Source: Thiodiazotropha sp040506195 (lineage in GTDB: Bacteria > Pseudomonadota > Gammaproteobacteria > Chromatiales > Chromatiaceae). From it: DNA of 64,000 nucleotides. Both the position numbers and the translations under genes were made by a program. Under the pieces are notes generated by a model. That model was not told where the DNA came from, searched no databases, and saw only the letters and a program-made list of their open reading frames with translations. Where the stretch lies: the NCBI GenBank assembly GCA_040506195.1, contig JBEVXH010000004.1, forward strand, positions 124,001-188,000, in the 5' to 3' direction. Of the stretch, positions 46,106 to 55,400 are shown one piece after another (the first letter of the stretch is position 1; each line of letters starts with the position of its first letter).

Positions 46106-46365
46106 TATTCGATACTCTCTCTATCATCCTGATGCGCAGCCTCGCAGGCCGGCACGAGTTTCAATACAGGTTCACAGACTCAACAATGTTGAACCTCAGA
46201 ATTATTGAGCGGCTGACGAGAGTAATTCTTTAATTCTTCACATTCGGAGCTGCCGTGCCGGCCTGATATGCCCATTGATAGAGAAAATCAGATTAACTGG
46301 CTGTAAATACTTTGCTTTTTCCCAATCTTTGACGACTTGGGAAACATAGTGAGCGCTTTGCGATA

Positions 46366-46836
46366 TCAGTTATAGACAGCCGTAATTCGCCATTGCAGAC
46401 CCTGCAGGCTGAGGTGGGCGTGCACTGGATTGTCGTCCAGATCGCCGATGCGTAACAACAGCCTGTCGGGACCATCAAAAAATGCATAGGTCATGCGATC
46501 CAGAATACCGCCTTGCTCAGCTTTTCGATTATGCGATCGCAGTTGAGCAACAACCCACTGGTTGTCGACCATGTGCTCAACCGCATCGGCGCCCATGCGT
46601 TGAATGCCGTTTTGCAACCAGTCGATAAAGCTATTCGAGACCTCCCCGATGGTGCTTTGCACATTCTTGTTGAGCTTGCGTTTGATCTGCTCCCTAATTG
46701 AGGCCAGATCGATCATCTCACTGAGCGTCTGCTGATCATTTGCCTGGAGGGCCTGATCCAGGCGATAGACTGCGGTATAGGGCCAGACCAGGAATGCGAG
46801 GGTGATCAGAAATAGTAGTGCGAAGAAGCCTTTCAT
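46366..46836 (-). CDS. DUF2939-family membrane-anchored protein
   Basis: This 156-aa protein is counted from the ATG at 46836; the frame reaches 46872. It has one N-terminal membrane anchor (FFALLFLITLAFLVWPY) followed by the DUF2939 pattern (YRLDQALQANDQQTLSEMIDLASIREQIK). The function is unknown. The rest should face the periplasm. Confidence 0.85.
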   Translation of the reverse strand: MKGFFALLFLITLAFLVWPYTAVYRLDQALQANDQQTLSEMIDLASIREQIKRKLNKNVQSTIGEVSNSFIDWLQNGIQRMGADAVEHMVDNQWVVAQLRSHNRKAEQGGILDRMTYAFFDGPDRLLLRIGDLDDNPVHAHLSLQGLQWRITAVYN

Positions 46837-46929
46837 ATCGCGAATAGGTCTCTGTCCTGTTATTACAGGCAATCATGTTGTTACCGAATAATCGGGGATT
46901 GCTCAGCATGCAATCCCTATCTCTTCTTA

Positions 46930-47205
46930 TCAGTGCCTGGATCGACGCGGGGGGCGTTCTTCCCGGGGCTTTGCTTCGTTGACGCGTAGATTGCGCCCAC
47001 CAACCTCTTTTTCATTCAGCGCCTTGATTGCGTTTTCGGCCGCCGATGAATCCGGCATCTCGACAAATCCGAATCCTCTGGACCGGCCTGAAAACTTGTC
47101 CATGATAACATTCGCACTGGAGACATCTCCAAACTCAGTGAAGAGCTGACGCAACTCATCGTCCTTAACACTCCAGGGCAGATTTCCTACATAAATATTC
47201 ATCAT
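46930..47205 (-). CDS. RRM-type RNA-binding protein
   Basis: This 91-aa protein has one RRM with RNP2 IYVGNLPW and RNP1 RSRGFGFVEM, then a short Arg-rich tail (EERPPRRSRH). Start ATGs lie at 47205 and 47202. Such proteins are often cold-induced in bacteria and bind RNA. It lies 94 bp from the DUF2939 gene. Confidence 0.92.
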   Translation of the reverse strand: MMNIYVGNLPWSVKDDELRQLFTEFGDVSSANVIMDKFSGRSRGFGFVEMPDSSAAENAIKALNEKEVGGRNLRVNEAKPREERPPRRSRH

Positions 47206-47350
47206 CAAATCTCAAAATGCGTGCATGTCCCAATACAAGCAATCAAACAATCCAATGCACAAATCGTTTGAATGCGGGCTACAGCCAGCCCTTATTCCTG
47301 CTGAAGTTGACTGTCCAAGGATCAAAATCCTAATTCCCAGTGGTGACACT

Positions 47351-49270
47351 TTAGACTGTTTCATCGTTTTCTGCAGCCTCCAGTTGCTCACTGATGGCCA
47401 ACCAACGCCGTTCACACTCACTCAACTCTCTGTCTAAATCACTCTTTTCTTTAAGATTATGTTTTAAATCGTTTTTTGACGATGGGTCGTAGAGCGCCGG
47501 ATCCGCCAGCACCTGATCCAACTGTTGTTGCCTATGGTGTAGTTTTTCTATTTCTTGTTCAATTTTCAATTGTTGCGTGCGTAAAGGCTGAAGACGTTTT
47601 CGCTGCTCAGCCTGCTGGCGCTTTCTATCCTTTCTGGCCGCCGCAGTATGGCCACTCGATTGTGAGTCGACCTGGGCTCCGCTCCCACCGCTTCCGCTAC
47701 GACGTTCCGCTGCCAGCCATTGCGGGTAATCATCCAGGGATCCGGCGAAGGACTCCACCTGACCACTATACACCAGCCAAAACTCATCTGTGGTTATGCG
47801 TAAAAGATGGCGGTCATGGGATACGATCACCATGGCCCCCTGATAATCCTGCAACGCCTGACCCACGGCATAGCGCATCTCCAGATCGAGATGGTTGGTC
47901 GGCTCATCGAGCAGTAACAGGTTGGGGCGTTGGTAGACCAGCATAGCAAGTACCAGGCGGGCCTTCTCGCCACCGGAAAAGGGGGCCACCGGTTGTAACG
48001 ACTGATCATCATGAAAGCCGAACCCACCCAGATAGCTGCGCAGGGATTGCTCGCTGGCCTTGCGATCCAGTCGTTGCAGATGGAGCAGCGGAGTGGCCTC
48101 GGGATCCAATTGCTCAAGCTGATGTTGAGCGAAATATCCTATCCGCAGCTCTTGTGCCGGCGACCGTAAACCGGAGATCGGCTCGAGTTCTCCCGCCAGC
48201 AACTTGATCAGGGTCGATTTGCCTGCGCCATTCGGTCCCAACAGGCCGATACGGTCACCCGGCGCCAGGTTGAATTGGACATCTTTCAGAATGGCCTGTC
48301 CGCCATAGCCCACCTCCAGGTCACTCAGCTGAAGCAAGGGGTGTGGATTCTTATGCGGCTCGGCAAAGCTGAAATGAAAGGGCGAATCCACATGGGCAGG
48401 GGCGATCACTTCCATACGCTGCAACGCCTTCAGGCGGCTCTGCGCCTGGCGCGCCTTGGTGGCCTTGGCCCGAAACCGGTCGACGTAACGACGGATATGG
48501 GCAATCTCCCGTTGCTGTTTTTCATAGGCCGCCTGCTGATTGGCCAGGCGCGCGGCACGGGTATTCTCAAAGCCGCTGTAGTTACTGTTGTAGAGGATCG
48601 CCTGCCGATGCTCGATATGGACGATATGATCTGTGACCCGATCGAGGAAATCACGATCATGGGATATCAGCAACAGGGTGCCGGCGTAGTTGCGCAACCA
48701 GGTCTCCAGCCAGATCACCGCATCCAGGTCCAGGTGGTTGGTAGGCTCGTCAAGCAGCAACAAATCGGAGCGGCACATCAAGGCCTGCGCCAGATTGAGG
48801 CGTACCCGCCACCCCCCTGAAAAGCGGTTGACCTGTTGTAACTCATCCCCGGGTGAAAAACCCAGTCCATGCAGCAGCTCACCGGCGCGGGCCTTGGCGC
48901 TGTATCCGTCAACATTGTGGAATGCCTCGTGTAACCGCGCCAGGACGGCTCCGTCACCGGCCGCCTCGGCCGAGCACAGCTCCCGCTCGATTTCCCGCAG
49001 TCCACGGTCACCATCGATGACATAATCGAGGGCGGAGCGAGTCAGCGCCGGAGTTTCCTGTGCCACGTGGGCGATCTCAATGTTCTGGGGCAGGGAGAGA
49101 TTTCCTTCGTCTGCATGCAATTCACCCAATATCAGATCGAACAGGCTTGATTTACCACTGCCATTGCCCCCGGTAATACCGACCTTCCACCCGGCATAGA
49201 GGGTAAAGTCCATCTGCTGCAAGAGCAGTTTGCTGCCGCGTCTGAGTGAAATGTGGTCAAACTGGATCAT
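47351..49270 (-). CDS. ABC-F ATPase, YheS type
   Basis: This 639-aa protein has two ABC ATPase domains (Walker A GGNGSGKSS and GPNGAGKST; signature RFSGGWRVRL and PFSGGEKARL; Walker B LLLDEPTNHLD in both). A linker with RAKATKARQAQSR matches the P-site tRNA-interacting motif, and a C-terminal coiled coil is present. No membrane segment occurs. ABC-F proteins act on ribosomes, and YheS is the closest type. It follows gspG by 62 bp. Confidence 0.93.
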   Translation of the reverse strand: MIQFDHISLRRGSKLLLQQMDFTLYAGWKVGITGGNGSGKSSLFDLILGELHADEGNLSLPQNIEIAHVAQETPALTRSALDYVIDGDRGLREIERELCSAEAAGDGAVLARLHEAFHNVDGYSAKARAGELLHGLGFSPGDELQQVNRFSGGWRVRLNLAQALMCRSDLLLLDEPTNHLDLDAVIWLETWLRNYAGTLLLISHDRDFLDRVTDHIVHIEHRQAILYNSNYSGFENTRAARLANQQAAYEKQQREIAHIRRYVDRFRAKATKARQAQSRLKALQRMEVIAPAHVDSPFHFSFAEPHKNPHPLLQLSDLEVGYGGQAILKDVQFNLAPGDRIGLLGPNGAGKSTLIKLLAGELEPISGLRSPAQELRIGYFAQHQLEQLDPEATPLLHLQRLDRKASEQSLRSYLGGFGFHDDQSLQPVAPFSGGEKARLVLAMLVYQRPNLLLLDEPTNHLDLEMRYAVGQALQDYQGAMVIVSHDRHLLRITTDEFWLVYSGQVESFAGSLDDYPQWLAAERRSGSGGSGAQVDSQSSGHTAAARKDRKRQQAEQRKRLQPLRTQQLKIEQEIEKLHHRQQQLDQVLADPALYDPSSKNDLKHNLKEKSDLDRELSECERRWLAISEQLEAAENDETV

Positions 49271-49332
49271 CCCGGGACACGCTGATGATTATCTCAGGAT
49301 TCGCAGATGGTCGGGGTGCAACGCCTTGAACG

Positions 49333-49764
49333 TCACTCCCAGCCCTTGATATCCTTCGCTTCGCCATCGCCCCCTTCTGCACCATCAGCGCCGAGGGAAT
49401 AGAGATCATAGTCGCCGTGCTCACCGGGGAAACTGTATATATATTCAGCTCCCCAGGGATCCTTGGGCAATTTTGTCTTTTTCAGGTAGGGACCATTCCA
49501 GTTTTCCACCCCATCGACACGCTCCACCAGCGCCCGCAGGCCGTGATGGCTGCGTGGATAATTCCCCGTGTCGAGACGATAGATATCCAACGCCGCTGAG
49601 AGCTCCTCCAATTGTACCCTGGCAGTCTTGCTTTTCGATTCACCCAGAGCATTCATCACCTTGGGGCCAACCAGCCCGGCCAACATCGCAAGAATCGCCA
49701 TGACCACCAACAGTTCGATGAGGGTAAAACCGCTGCGGCGGTTCCGGCATGGAATCAATTTCAT
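49333..49764 (-). CDS. gspG: type II secretion major pseudopilin GspG
   Basis: This 143-aa protein has a prepilin leader with cleavage G|FTLIELLVVMAIL and the Glu5. The C-terminal domain shows KLPKDPWGAEYIYSFPG and calcium-site Asp residues (DYDLYSLGADG), as in GspG. No other type II secretion gene is nearby, so the gene is separated from its system, or forms a stand-alone pseudopilin. Confidence 0.93.
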   Translation of the reverse strand: MKLIPCRNRRSGFTLIELLVVMAILAMLAGLVGPKVMNALGESKSKTARVQLEELSAALDIYRLDTGNYPRSHHGLRALVERVDGVENWNGPYLKKTKLPKDPWGAEYIYSFPGEHGDYDLYSLGADGAEGGDGEAKDIKGWE

Positions 49765-50003
49765 TATCAGACTCTCTTCGCTATGGATGGCTTCAGCCTA
49801 CTTACATGTAAATAAAGAAAAAATTATACCAGCAATCATCGACCATGGTTCTATCCGGATTTTCAGGTGGAATGATATGCATCTCTGAACGGTCATTTAA
49901 GAACGAAATGTGCAGACATCGCTCTGCCCCATTAGCGCAATGGGGTAGAATAGTCTCAAAACAGCAGTCCATACTTGAATTTACAGGGCCCGGGAGCGCC
50001 TGA

Positions 50004-51881
50004 ATGAGCAAACACATATTACCTCATCATCTACGTTCGCAAGCAGTAGCGCTGGCGCACGATGTGCTGATGGTACCGATCGCCTGGCTCTTGGCATACT
50101 GGTTGCGCTACAACCTGGAGGTGGTACCTGCCGCCTATTACGAGGATGCCATGGTAGGCCTGCTCTTCGTCCTGCCGATTCAACTCACTGCATTTCTGCT
50201 GTTTGGCCTCTATCGCGGTATCTGGCGCTTCGCCTCTCTGCCCGATATCGTACGCATTCTGAAGGCGGTCGCGGTCGGCACCGTAGTCAGCGTGGCACTG
50301 TTGTTCATCTTCACCAGAGCGGGCGGCGTTCCGCGTTCTGTTCCGGTGATCCATGCGATCCTGCTGGTGATGCTGTTAAGCGGTCCGAGACTGATCTATC
50401 GCCTGCTCAAAGACCACCGCCTGGACCTGTCACCCGGCCAACGCGTTCTGATCGTGGGCTCGGGCAAGGCCGGCGAGATGCTTGCCAGGGATATCCTGCG
50501 CAATCGTCGGGGCGATTACACCCCCGTTGCCTTTGTCGACGACAAAAGACGGCGCCAGGGCCGCGAGATCCATGGCATACCGGTATCCGGCACCTGTGAC
50601 GACATCCCACGGCTGTGCGAGGATCTGGCCATCGATATCGTAATGCTGGCTATCCCATCAGCCTCTTCCAGACAGATGCGGCGTGTCGTCGAGCTTTGCG
50701 AACGGGCGGATATACCTTTCAGGTCAGTGCCGCAACTGAATGACCTGATATCCGGGAATGTACAGATCAACAACCTGCGTACCGTATCCATCGAGGACCT
50801 GTTGGGGCGCGACCCGGTATCCCTCGACTGGAATAGCATCGACAGTGCGCTCTCCGGTAAGGTGATCCTGGTCACCGGCGCCGGCGGTTCGATCGGTTCC
50901 GAACTCTGTCGCCAGCTTGCCAAGATCAAGCCGGCCCGGCTGGTGTTGCTGGAGATCAGTGAATTCAACCTTTACACCATCGAAATGGAACTGCTCAGCG
51001 CCTTTCCCGACCTCTCCCTGGAGTGCCGTCTCGGCGATATCATCGATCAGCCATTGGTGGAAAACCTATTCGCCCGGACAAGGCCCGAGGTGGTGTTTCA
51101 CGCCGCTGCCTACAAGCACGTCCCCATGCTGGAACACCAGCTGCGCCAGGCAGTGCGTAACAATATTCTGGGCACGCAAATCCTGGCGCAGACCGCCGAC
51201 CGCTTCAAATGTGGCGTCTTTGTTCTGGTCTCCACCGACAAGGCGGTCAATCCCGCCAATGTTATGGGAGCATGCAAACGGGGGGCGGAGATCTATTGCC
51301 AGAATCTGGATGCCCACTCTGACACAAGATTCATCACCGTACGTTTCGGTAACGTACTGGGATCCGCCGGCAGCGTAATCCCCCTGTTCCGCAAGCAGAT
51401 CGAGGCGGGAGGGCCGGTCACCGTGACCGATCCCCGCATGGAGCGCTATTTCATGACTATCCCGGAGGCCTGCCAGTTGATCATGCAGACAGTGGTACTG
51501 GGGAAGGGCGGTGAGATCTTCGTGCTGGACATGGGAGATCCAATCAAGATCCGTTATCTGGCGGAACAGATGATTCACCTGTCAGGCAGAACACCGGGCA
51601 CAGACATCCTGATCGAATACATTGGCCTGCGTCCAGGCGAAAAGCTCTATGAGGAGCTGTTCCACGAGAAGGAGCAGTTGCACAAAACGGATCATGAGAA
51701 GGTCTTTCTCGCCCATCATCGACAGGTTGACTGGTCCGGGCTCCTGGATAACCTCGATAAAATGAAAGAAGCCTGCGACGGGTATGAGACAGGATTATTG
51801 AAGTCCCTTCTGGATAAATTAGTGCCGGAGCATGCCGAACTCGAAAAGAGAGCCAATTCAACCCACGAGGCTACTGCTTGA
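50004..51881 (+). CDS. WbpM/CapD-type nucleotide-sugar 4,6-dehydratase
   Basis: This 625-aa protein has four N-terminal membrane segments (about 15-130), a CoA-binding-like Rossmann region (VLIVGSGKAGEMLARDIL) and a catalytic SDR domain (VTGAGGSIGSELCRQL). The catalytic stretch is VSTDKAVNPANVMGACKR, with Met instead of Tyr as in this family. It makes UDP-4-keto-6-deoxy sugars from UDP-GlcNAc for surface glycans, and could feed the SDR and WbpL-like genes at 22-24 kb. A GGGAG-type ribosome site precedes the ATG. It stands upstream of the FrhB-pyruvyl transferase set by 172 bp. Confidence 0.94.
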   Translation: MSKHILPHHLRSQAVALAHDVLMVPIAWLLAYWLRYNLEVVPAAYYEDAMVGLLFVLPIQLTAFLLFGLYRGIWRFASLPDIVRILKAVAVGTVVSVALLFIFTRAGGVPRSVPVIHAILLVMLLSGPRLIYRLLKDHRLDLSPGQRVLIVGSGKAGEMLARDILRNRRGDYTPVAFVDDKRRRQGREIHGIPVSGTCDDIPRLCEDLAIDIVMLAIPSASSRQMRRVVELCERADIPFRSVPQLNDLISGNVQINNLRTVSIEDLLGRDPVSLDWNSIDSALSGKVILVTGAGGSIGSELCRQLAKIKPARLVLLEISEFNLYTIEMELLSAFPDLSLECRLGDIIDQPLVENLFARTRPEVVFHAAAYKHVPMLEHQLRQAVRNNILGTQILAQTADRFKCGVFVLVSTDKAVNPANVMGACKRGAEIYCQNLDAHSDTRFITVRFGNVLGSAGSVIPLFRKQIEAGGPVTVTDPRMERYFMTIPEACQLIMQTVVLGKGGEIFVLDMGDPIKIRYLAEQMIHLSGRTPGTDILIEYIGLRPGEKLYEELFHEKEQLHKTDHEKVFLAHHRQVDWSGLLDNLDKMKEACDGYETGLLKSLLDKLVPEHAELEKRANSTHEATA

Positions 51882-52053
51882 CTGGGCAAGATGCCACACC
51901 CGGAAGAATCCCACTGAATGATAAAGGACCGTCACTCTTCATTTCATTAAATGATTTCAAATAATAAATCGGCCGGGCTAAGAAAACAGAAATTCTATAA
52001 AAGCATTAAACCAATATTTTCTGATACTGACTTGGTTCCCGAACAAAAACACA

Positions 52054-53172
52054 ATGCCTAATATTTTCAATCTAATAACCGACCGGCTGCTGCGAAGAAC
52101 ATGGACTGAAACACAGATACGCATGCTTGTCGGAGAGTATCGCGAGTTATATCACGCTTATGCGACTGATGAATCCAACCGGGTCAACGCCGCATCGGGC
52201 GGGGCCGGATCCGCACTCTTGATTTCACTCCTGGAGCAGGATGAGATCGATGGCGCGTTGGTTTGCAACACCGTTATTGAGAAAGGAAAGGTTAGAGCGC
52301 ATTTTTCAATTGTCACTTCCAAGCAAGAAATCCTTGATGCCCAAGGAAGTAAATATGTAGAAACCGCCTTTATGAAAGAGGCCCTGCCCCTGATTCGTCA
52401 ATTTCATGGGCGCGTCGCCGTGGTCGGCCTGCCCTGTGATATTACAAATCTTACTCGTTGGATTGCAAAAGATAACGACATCAACAATAAGGTCAAGCTG
52501 AAAATCGCTTTGGTCTGCGGACATAACTCAAGGACCGAATTAGTTGATGAGATCTCTGAACAGCTGAAGAAAGAGGCTGCCAGTCCGTTGCGCTCTTATC
52601 GCTTTCGCAAAGGTCACTGGCGGGGCGAGTTGGAAGCCGAGTTTTTGAATGGAACCACCATCAGAAAACCATTCTCCTATTTCAGTCTTTATCAAAATCT
52701 CTACTTTTATTCGGAAAAGAAATGCCTGGTTTGCCATGATCATTTCGGTTATCAAGCTGATATTTCCCTCGGAGATGTGTGGGCCTACCGGTTTAAACAG
52801 GATCCGATAAAGAAAACGGGGGTAATAATACGCACCCAGCAAGGCATTGATTTATGGAATAGCGCAAACCGCAGTGGAGCAATCACTGCAGAAGTCCTGG
52901 AGATATGCGATGTTCTGGACGGGCAGGCTCGTACCGCCCCCTTCCATTATAACGTCAGCGCGAGGAATCGCGTGGCCCCATTATTCGGCTATAAAATCCC
53001 GGATAATATCAAGGCGCGGGTTTCATGGCATGCATGGCTCACCGCGCTGTTTACACTGTTCAACATGCGCTGGAGTGAGTCATCGCAGTGGAATAAGTTG
53101 ATATTCAAATTACCTCGTCCGCTTCTAAAAGCCTACCTCTACCTTAGAAAAGGCATCGAAACCTTACCATGA
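52054..53172 (+). CDS. FrhB-like (F420 hydrogenase beta-type) protein with polysaccharide context
   Basis: This 372-aa protein has the FrhB_FdhB pattern: RVNAASGGAGSALL at the start, VVGLPCDITNLTRW in the middle and CLVCHDHFGYQADISLGDVWA at about 228-248. Cysteines that could bind an Fe-S cluster are fewer than in true hydrogenase subunits. Such genes are often found with polysaccharide pyruvyltransferases, exactly as here. It overlaps the pyruvyltransferase gene by 4 bp. A role in pyruvylation or reduction of an EPS precursor is inference. Confidence 0.86.
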   Translation: MPNIFNLITDRLLRRTWTETQIRMLVGEYRELYHAYATDESNRVNAASGGAGSALLISLLEQDEIDGALVCNTVIEKGKVRAHFSIVTSKQEILDAQGSKYVETAFMKEALPLIRQFHGRVAVVGLPCDITNLTRWIAKDNDINNKVKLKIALVCGHNSRTELVDEISEQLKKEAASPLRSYRFRKGHWRGELEAEFLNGTTIRKPFSYFSLYQNLYFYSEKKCLVCHDHFGYQADISLGDVWAYRFKQDPIKKTGVIIRTQQGIDLWNSANRSGAITAEVLEICDVLDGQARTAPFHYNVSARNRVAPLFGYKIPDNIKARVSWHAWLTALFTLFNMRWSESSQWNKLIFKLPRPLLKAYLYLRKGIETLP

Positions 53173-54443
53173 AAACCATCTCAATCATTGCGGCAACAGT
53201 GAGTGGTAACCGGGGCGCCGAGGCCATGTTAACCACCACTATCGGAAGAATACGCGATCGCTATCCAGAGGCGAACTTCAACATCTACACTTATTATCCA
53301 AGGCGGGACCGGGAACTCATCAACGATCCAGGAATTAAGGTTTACAGCGCAGATCCCTTGTACCTGGTTACTGTGCTTCTACCCTGCTCATTTCTATTGA
53401 TGTTACTTAACAGTCTGCGTCTTAAAGTATTGGCCGGGCTGATACCCGAATCCGCCCGCTCCCTTGGCAGCTCCGATGTCCTTATCGATCTAGCCGGCGT
53501 CGCTTTCATCGATGGCAGAGAAAAATTTTTACCCTACAACGTTCTCACCCTGGTACCGGCTCTCCTACTTGACACGCCGGTGGTTAAGTTCTCTCAAGCC
53601 GCCGGGCCATTCAACAATCCGCTGAATCACTTCCTCGCCAGACATACCCTATCGAGAATCGATCAAATATTTGCCCGCGGAACCACTACTCATCAACACT
53701 TGCAATCATTGTCACTGGATACCTGTTATGTCGAACCGGTTGCCGATGTAGCCTTTCTTCACCGGCCACAAGACATGATCAGCGTCGAAAGTCGCCAGCA
53801 ACTTGACGCTCTCAGCAACAGACTTCAGCAAGAAGACAGGGAACTGATCGGTATCTGCCCCAGTAGCGTACTGGCAGCAATGTCGCGGCGACAAGGCAAC
53901 AGTTACCATCATCAAATCGCAACACTTTGCCGTCAACTCCTAGCGCAAGGGTACGCCATACTTCTCTATCCAAACGCCACCCGTAGAGATGAAATGTCCA
54001 AGCTGCGTAATAACGACCTGCCTGTGATCAGAGACATCGTTAACCAGGCGGCGGGTGATGACCAGGGATCGGCGCCAATCTATTATGTTGATTTTGATAT
54101 CAATACACCAGGCATTAAACAGCTAATGAGTTATTGCAGGCTTGTGATGGTTTCCCGGTTTCATGCAATGATCGCTGCACTAGCCAGCGGCCAGCCTGTC
54201 ATAGTATTGGGCTGGAGCCACAAATATCAAGAAGTGATGGATTTTTTTGGGCTTGGTGATCTTGTCTTTGACTTCAGCCAGCTTAATTCCGAACTCATGA
54301 TGGAGACGATTCGACACACTCTGGATAACGAACCATCCATACGCCAAAAAATCAAGCAACAACAGAAACACGCAAAGGCTTCTGCCTCTAAACAGTTCGC
54401 CTATTTGTTTAACCTTCTGGATCAAGGCAAATCGTGCAAGTAA
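53169..54443 (+). CDS. polysaccharide pyruvyl transferase family protein
   Basis: This 424-aa protein has the family's GAEAMLTTT start, an internal FSQAAGPFNN segment and the C-terminal MVSRFHAMIAALASGQP and LGWSHKYQEVM motifs. It would transfer pyruvate from PEP to a sugar as a ketal, giving acidic glycans. It overlaps its neighbours on both sides (4 bp and 10 bp), so translation is coupled. Confidence 0.9.
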   Translation: MKTISIIAATVSGNRGAEAMLTTTIGRIRDRYPEANFNIYTYYPRRDRELINDPGIKVYSADPLYLVTVLLPCSFLLMLLNSLRLKVLAGLIPESARSLGSSDVLIDLAGVAFIDGREKFLPYNVLTLVPALLLDTPVVKFSQAAGPFNNPLNHFLARHTLSRIDQIFARGTTTHQHLQSLSLDTCYVEPVADVAFLHRPQDMISVESRQQLDALSNRLQQEDRELIGICPSSVLAAMSRRQGNSYHHQIATLCRQLLAQGYAILLYPNATRRDEMSKLRNNDLPVIRDIVNQAAGDDQGSAPIYYVDFDINTPGIKQLMSYCRLVMVSRFHAMIAALASGQPVIVLGWSHKYQEVMDFFGLGDLVFDFSQLNSELMMETIRHTLDNEPSIRQKIKQQQKHAKASASKQFAYLFNLLDQGKSCK

Positions 54444-55345
54444 ACATAAAAACCGCATTAAAGACTCTATGGTGGGCGGTTGTCTTAAGCTTTATTTTTT
54501 TCTTCCTGCTGGGAAATCTCCACCGTGTGGCCGACGTTGTGAAGCTTCTTCCGATTGAAATAATAGTCTACTCCCTGCTCTCACTTACCATCGGCAAACT
54601 GCTGTTGGTAGCTATCATGCACCAATCGTTACTCCACTATAAAGTCAATTTTTTGTTTTCCCAAAGCTTCAGTATCTACAATATTACGCAACTGGGAAAA
54701 TACATACCCGGTTCGATATGGCAGTTTGTTGGCAAAATCGGGATGTATAAATCTGCCGGTCTCGATAACCAGACCGTACGTGACACCATCTTGCTAGAAA
54801 CATTCTGGGTCGTTTTCAGCGCTTTCATCTTTGGTCTATTGCTTATCAGTTTTACGCAATATCAACTCTTGATCACACTGACTCAAAAAGTCCCATTGAT
54901 CATCCTGCCGGCAATACTAGGCACTACTTCACTCCTTCTGTTGTTACCTCAGCTGAGACACCATCGCAAGAGGTTGTATGATTACTGTCGGCGATTGTCA
55001 TTCACGCCCCTGTCCTTTATAACTTCACTGCTGATATGGCTGGCGCTCGGGTTCGCTTTTTGGATTACTTTGACACCATTCTCAGCATCCGAGATTGGTC
55101 TTGTTTTTATTATTGGACTCTATGCATTCAGTTATGCGGTAGGATTTGCCGTACCTTTCGCTCCCGCCGGAATCGGTATCCGCGAATCGGTTTTGGTGCT
55201 TGGCCTGGCGCCTTTTCTAGATATAGATACTGCAATTATCCTGGCCGCACTTAACAGGGTTTTTTATATCTTTATCGAAATTATATTAGCTGCCCTGTCT
55301 GCAACAATCTCCCCGCACTCATCCGCGGACGCCTCAAAATCATGA
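54434..55345 (+). CDS. UPF0104/AglD-like flippase-type membrane protein
   Basis: This 303-aa protein (GTG start at 54434) has about eight membrane segments. The pattern (YNITQLGKYIPGSIWQFVG, then VPFAPAGIGIRESVLVLGL) is that of the LPG_synthase_TM/UPF0104 family, thought to be lipid-linked glycan flippase or lysyl-lipid proteins. It overlaps the pyruvyltransferase by 10 bp. It could move the product of the preceding genes; this is inference. Confidence 0.86.
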   Translation: MQVNIKTALKTLWWAVVLSFIFFFLLGNLHRVADVVKLLPIEIIVYSLLSLTIGKLLLVAIMHQSLLHYKVNFLFSQSFSIYNITQLGKYIPGSIWQFVGKIGMYKSAGLDNQTVRDTILLETFWVVFSAFIFGLLLISFTQYQLLITLTQKVPLIILPAILGTTSLLLLLPQLRHHRKRLYDYCRRLSFTPLSFITSLLIWLALGFAFWITLTPFSASEIGLVFIIGLYAFSYAVGFAVPFAPAGIGIRESVLVLGLAPFLDIDTAIILAALNRVFYIFIEIILAALSATISPHSSADASKS

Positions 55346-55400
55346 TCATAGTGCCTTATGGTCATATTGTCAGTTTACATCGCTATCATCCGCTACAGGT

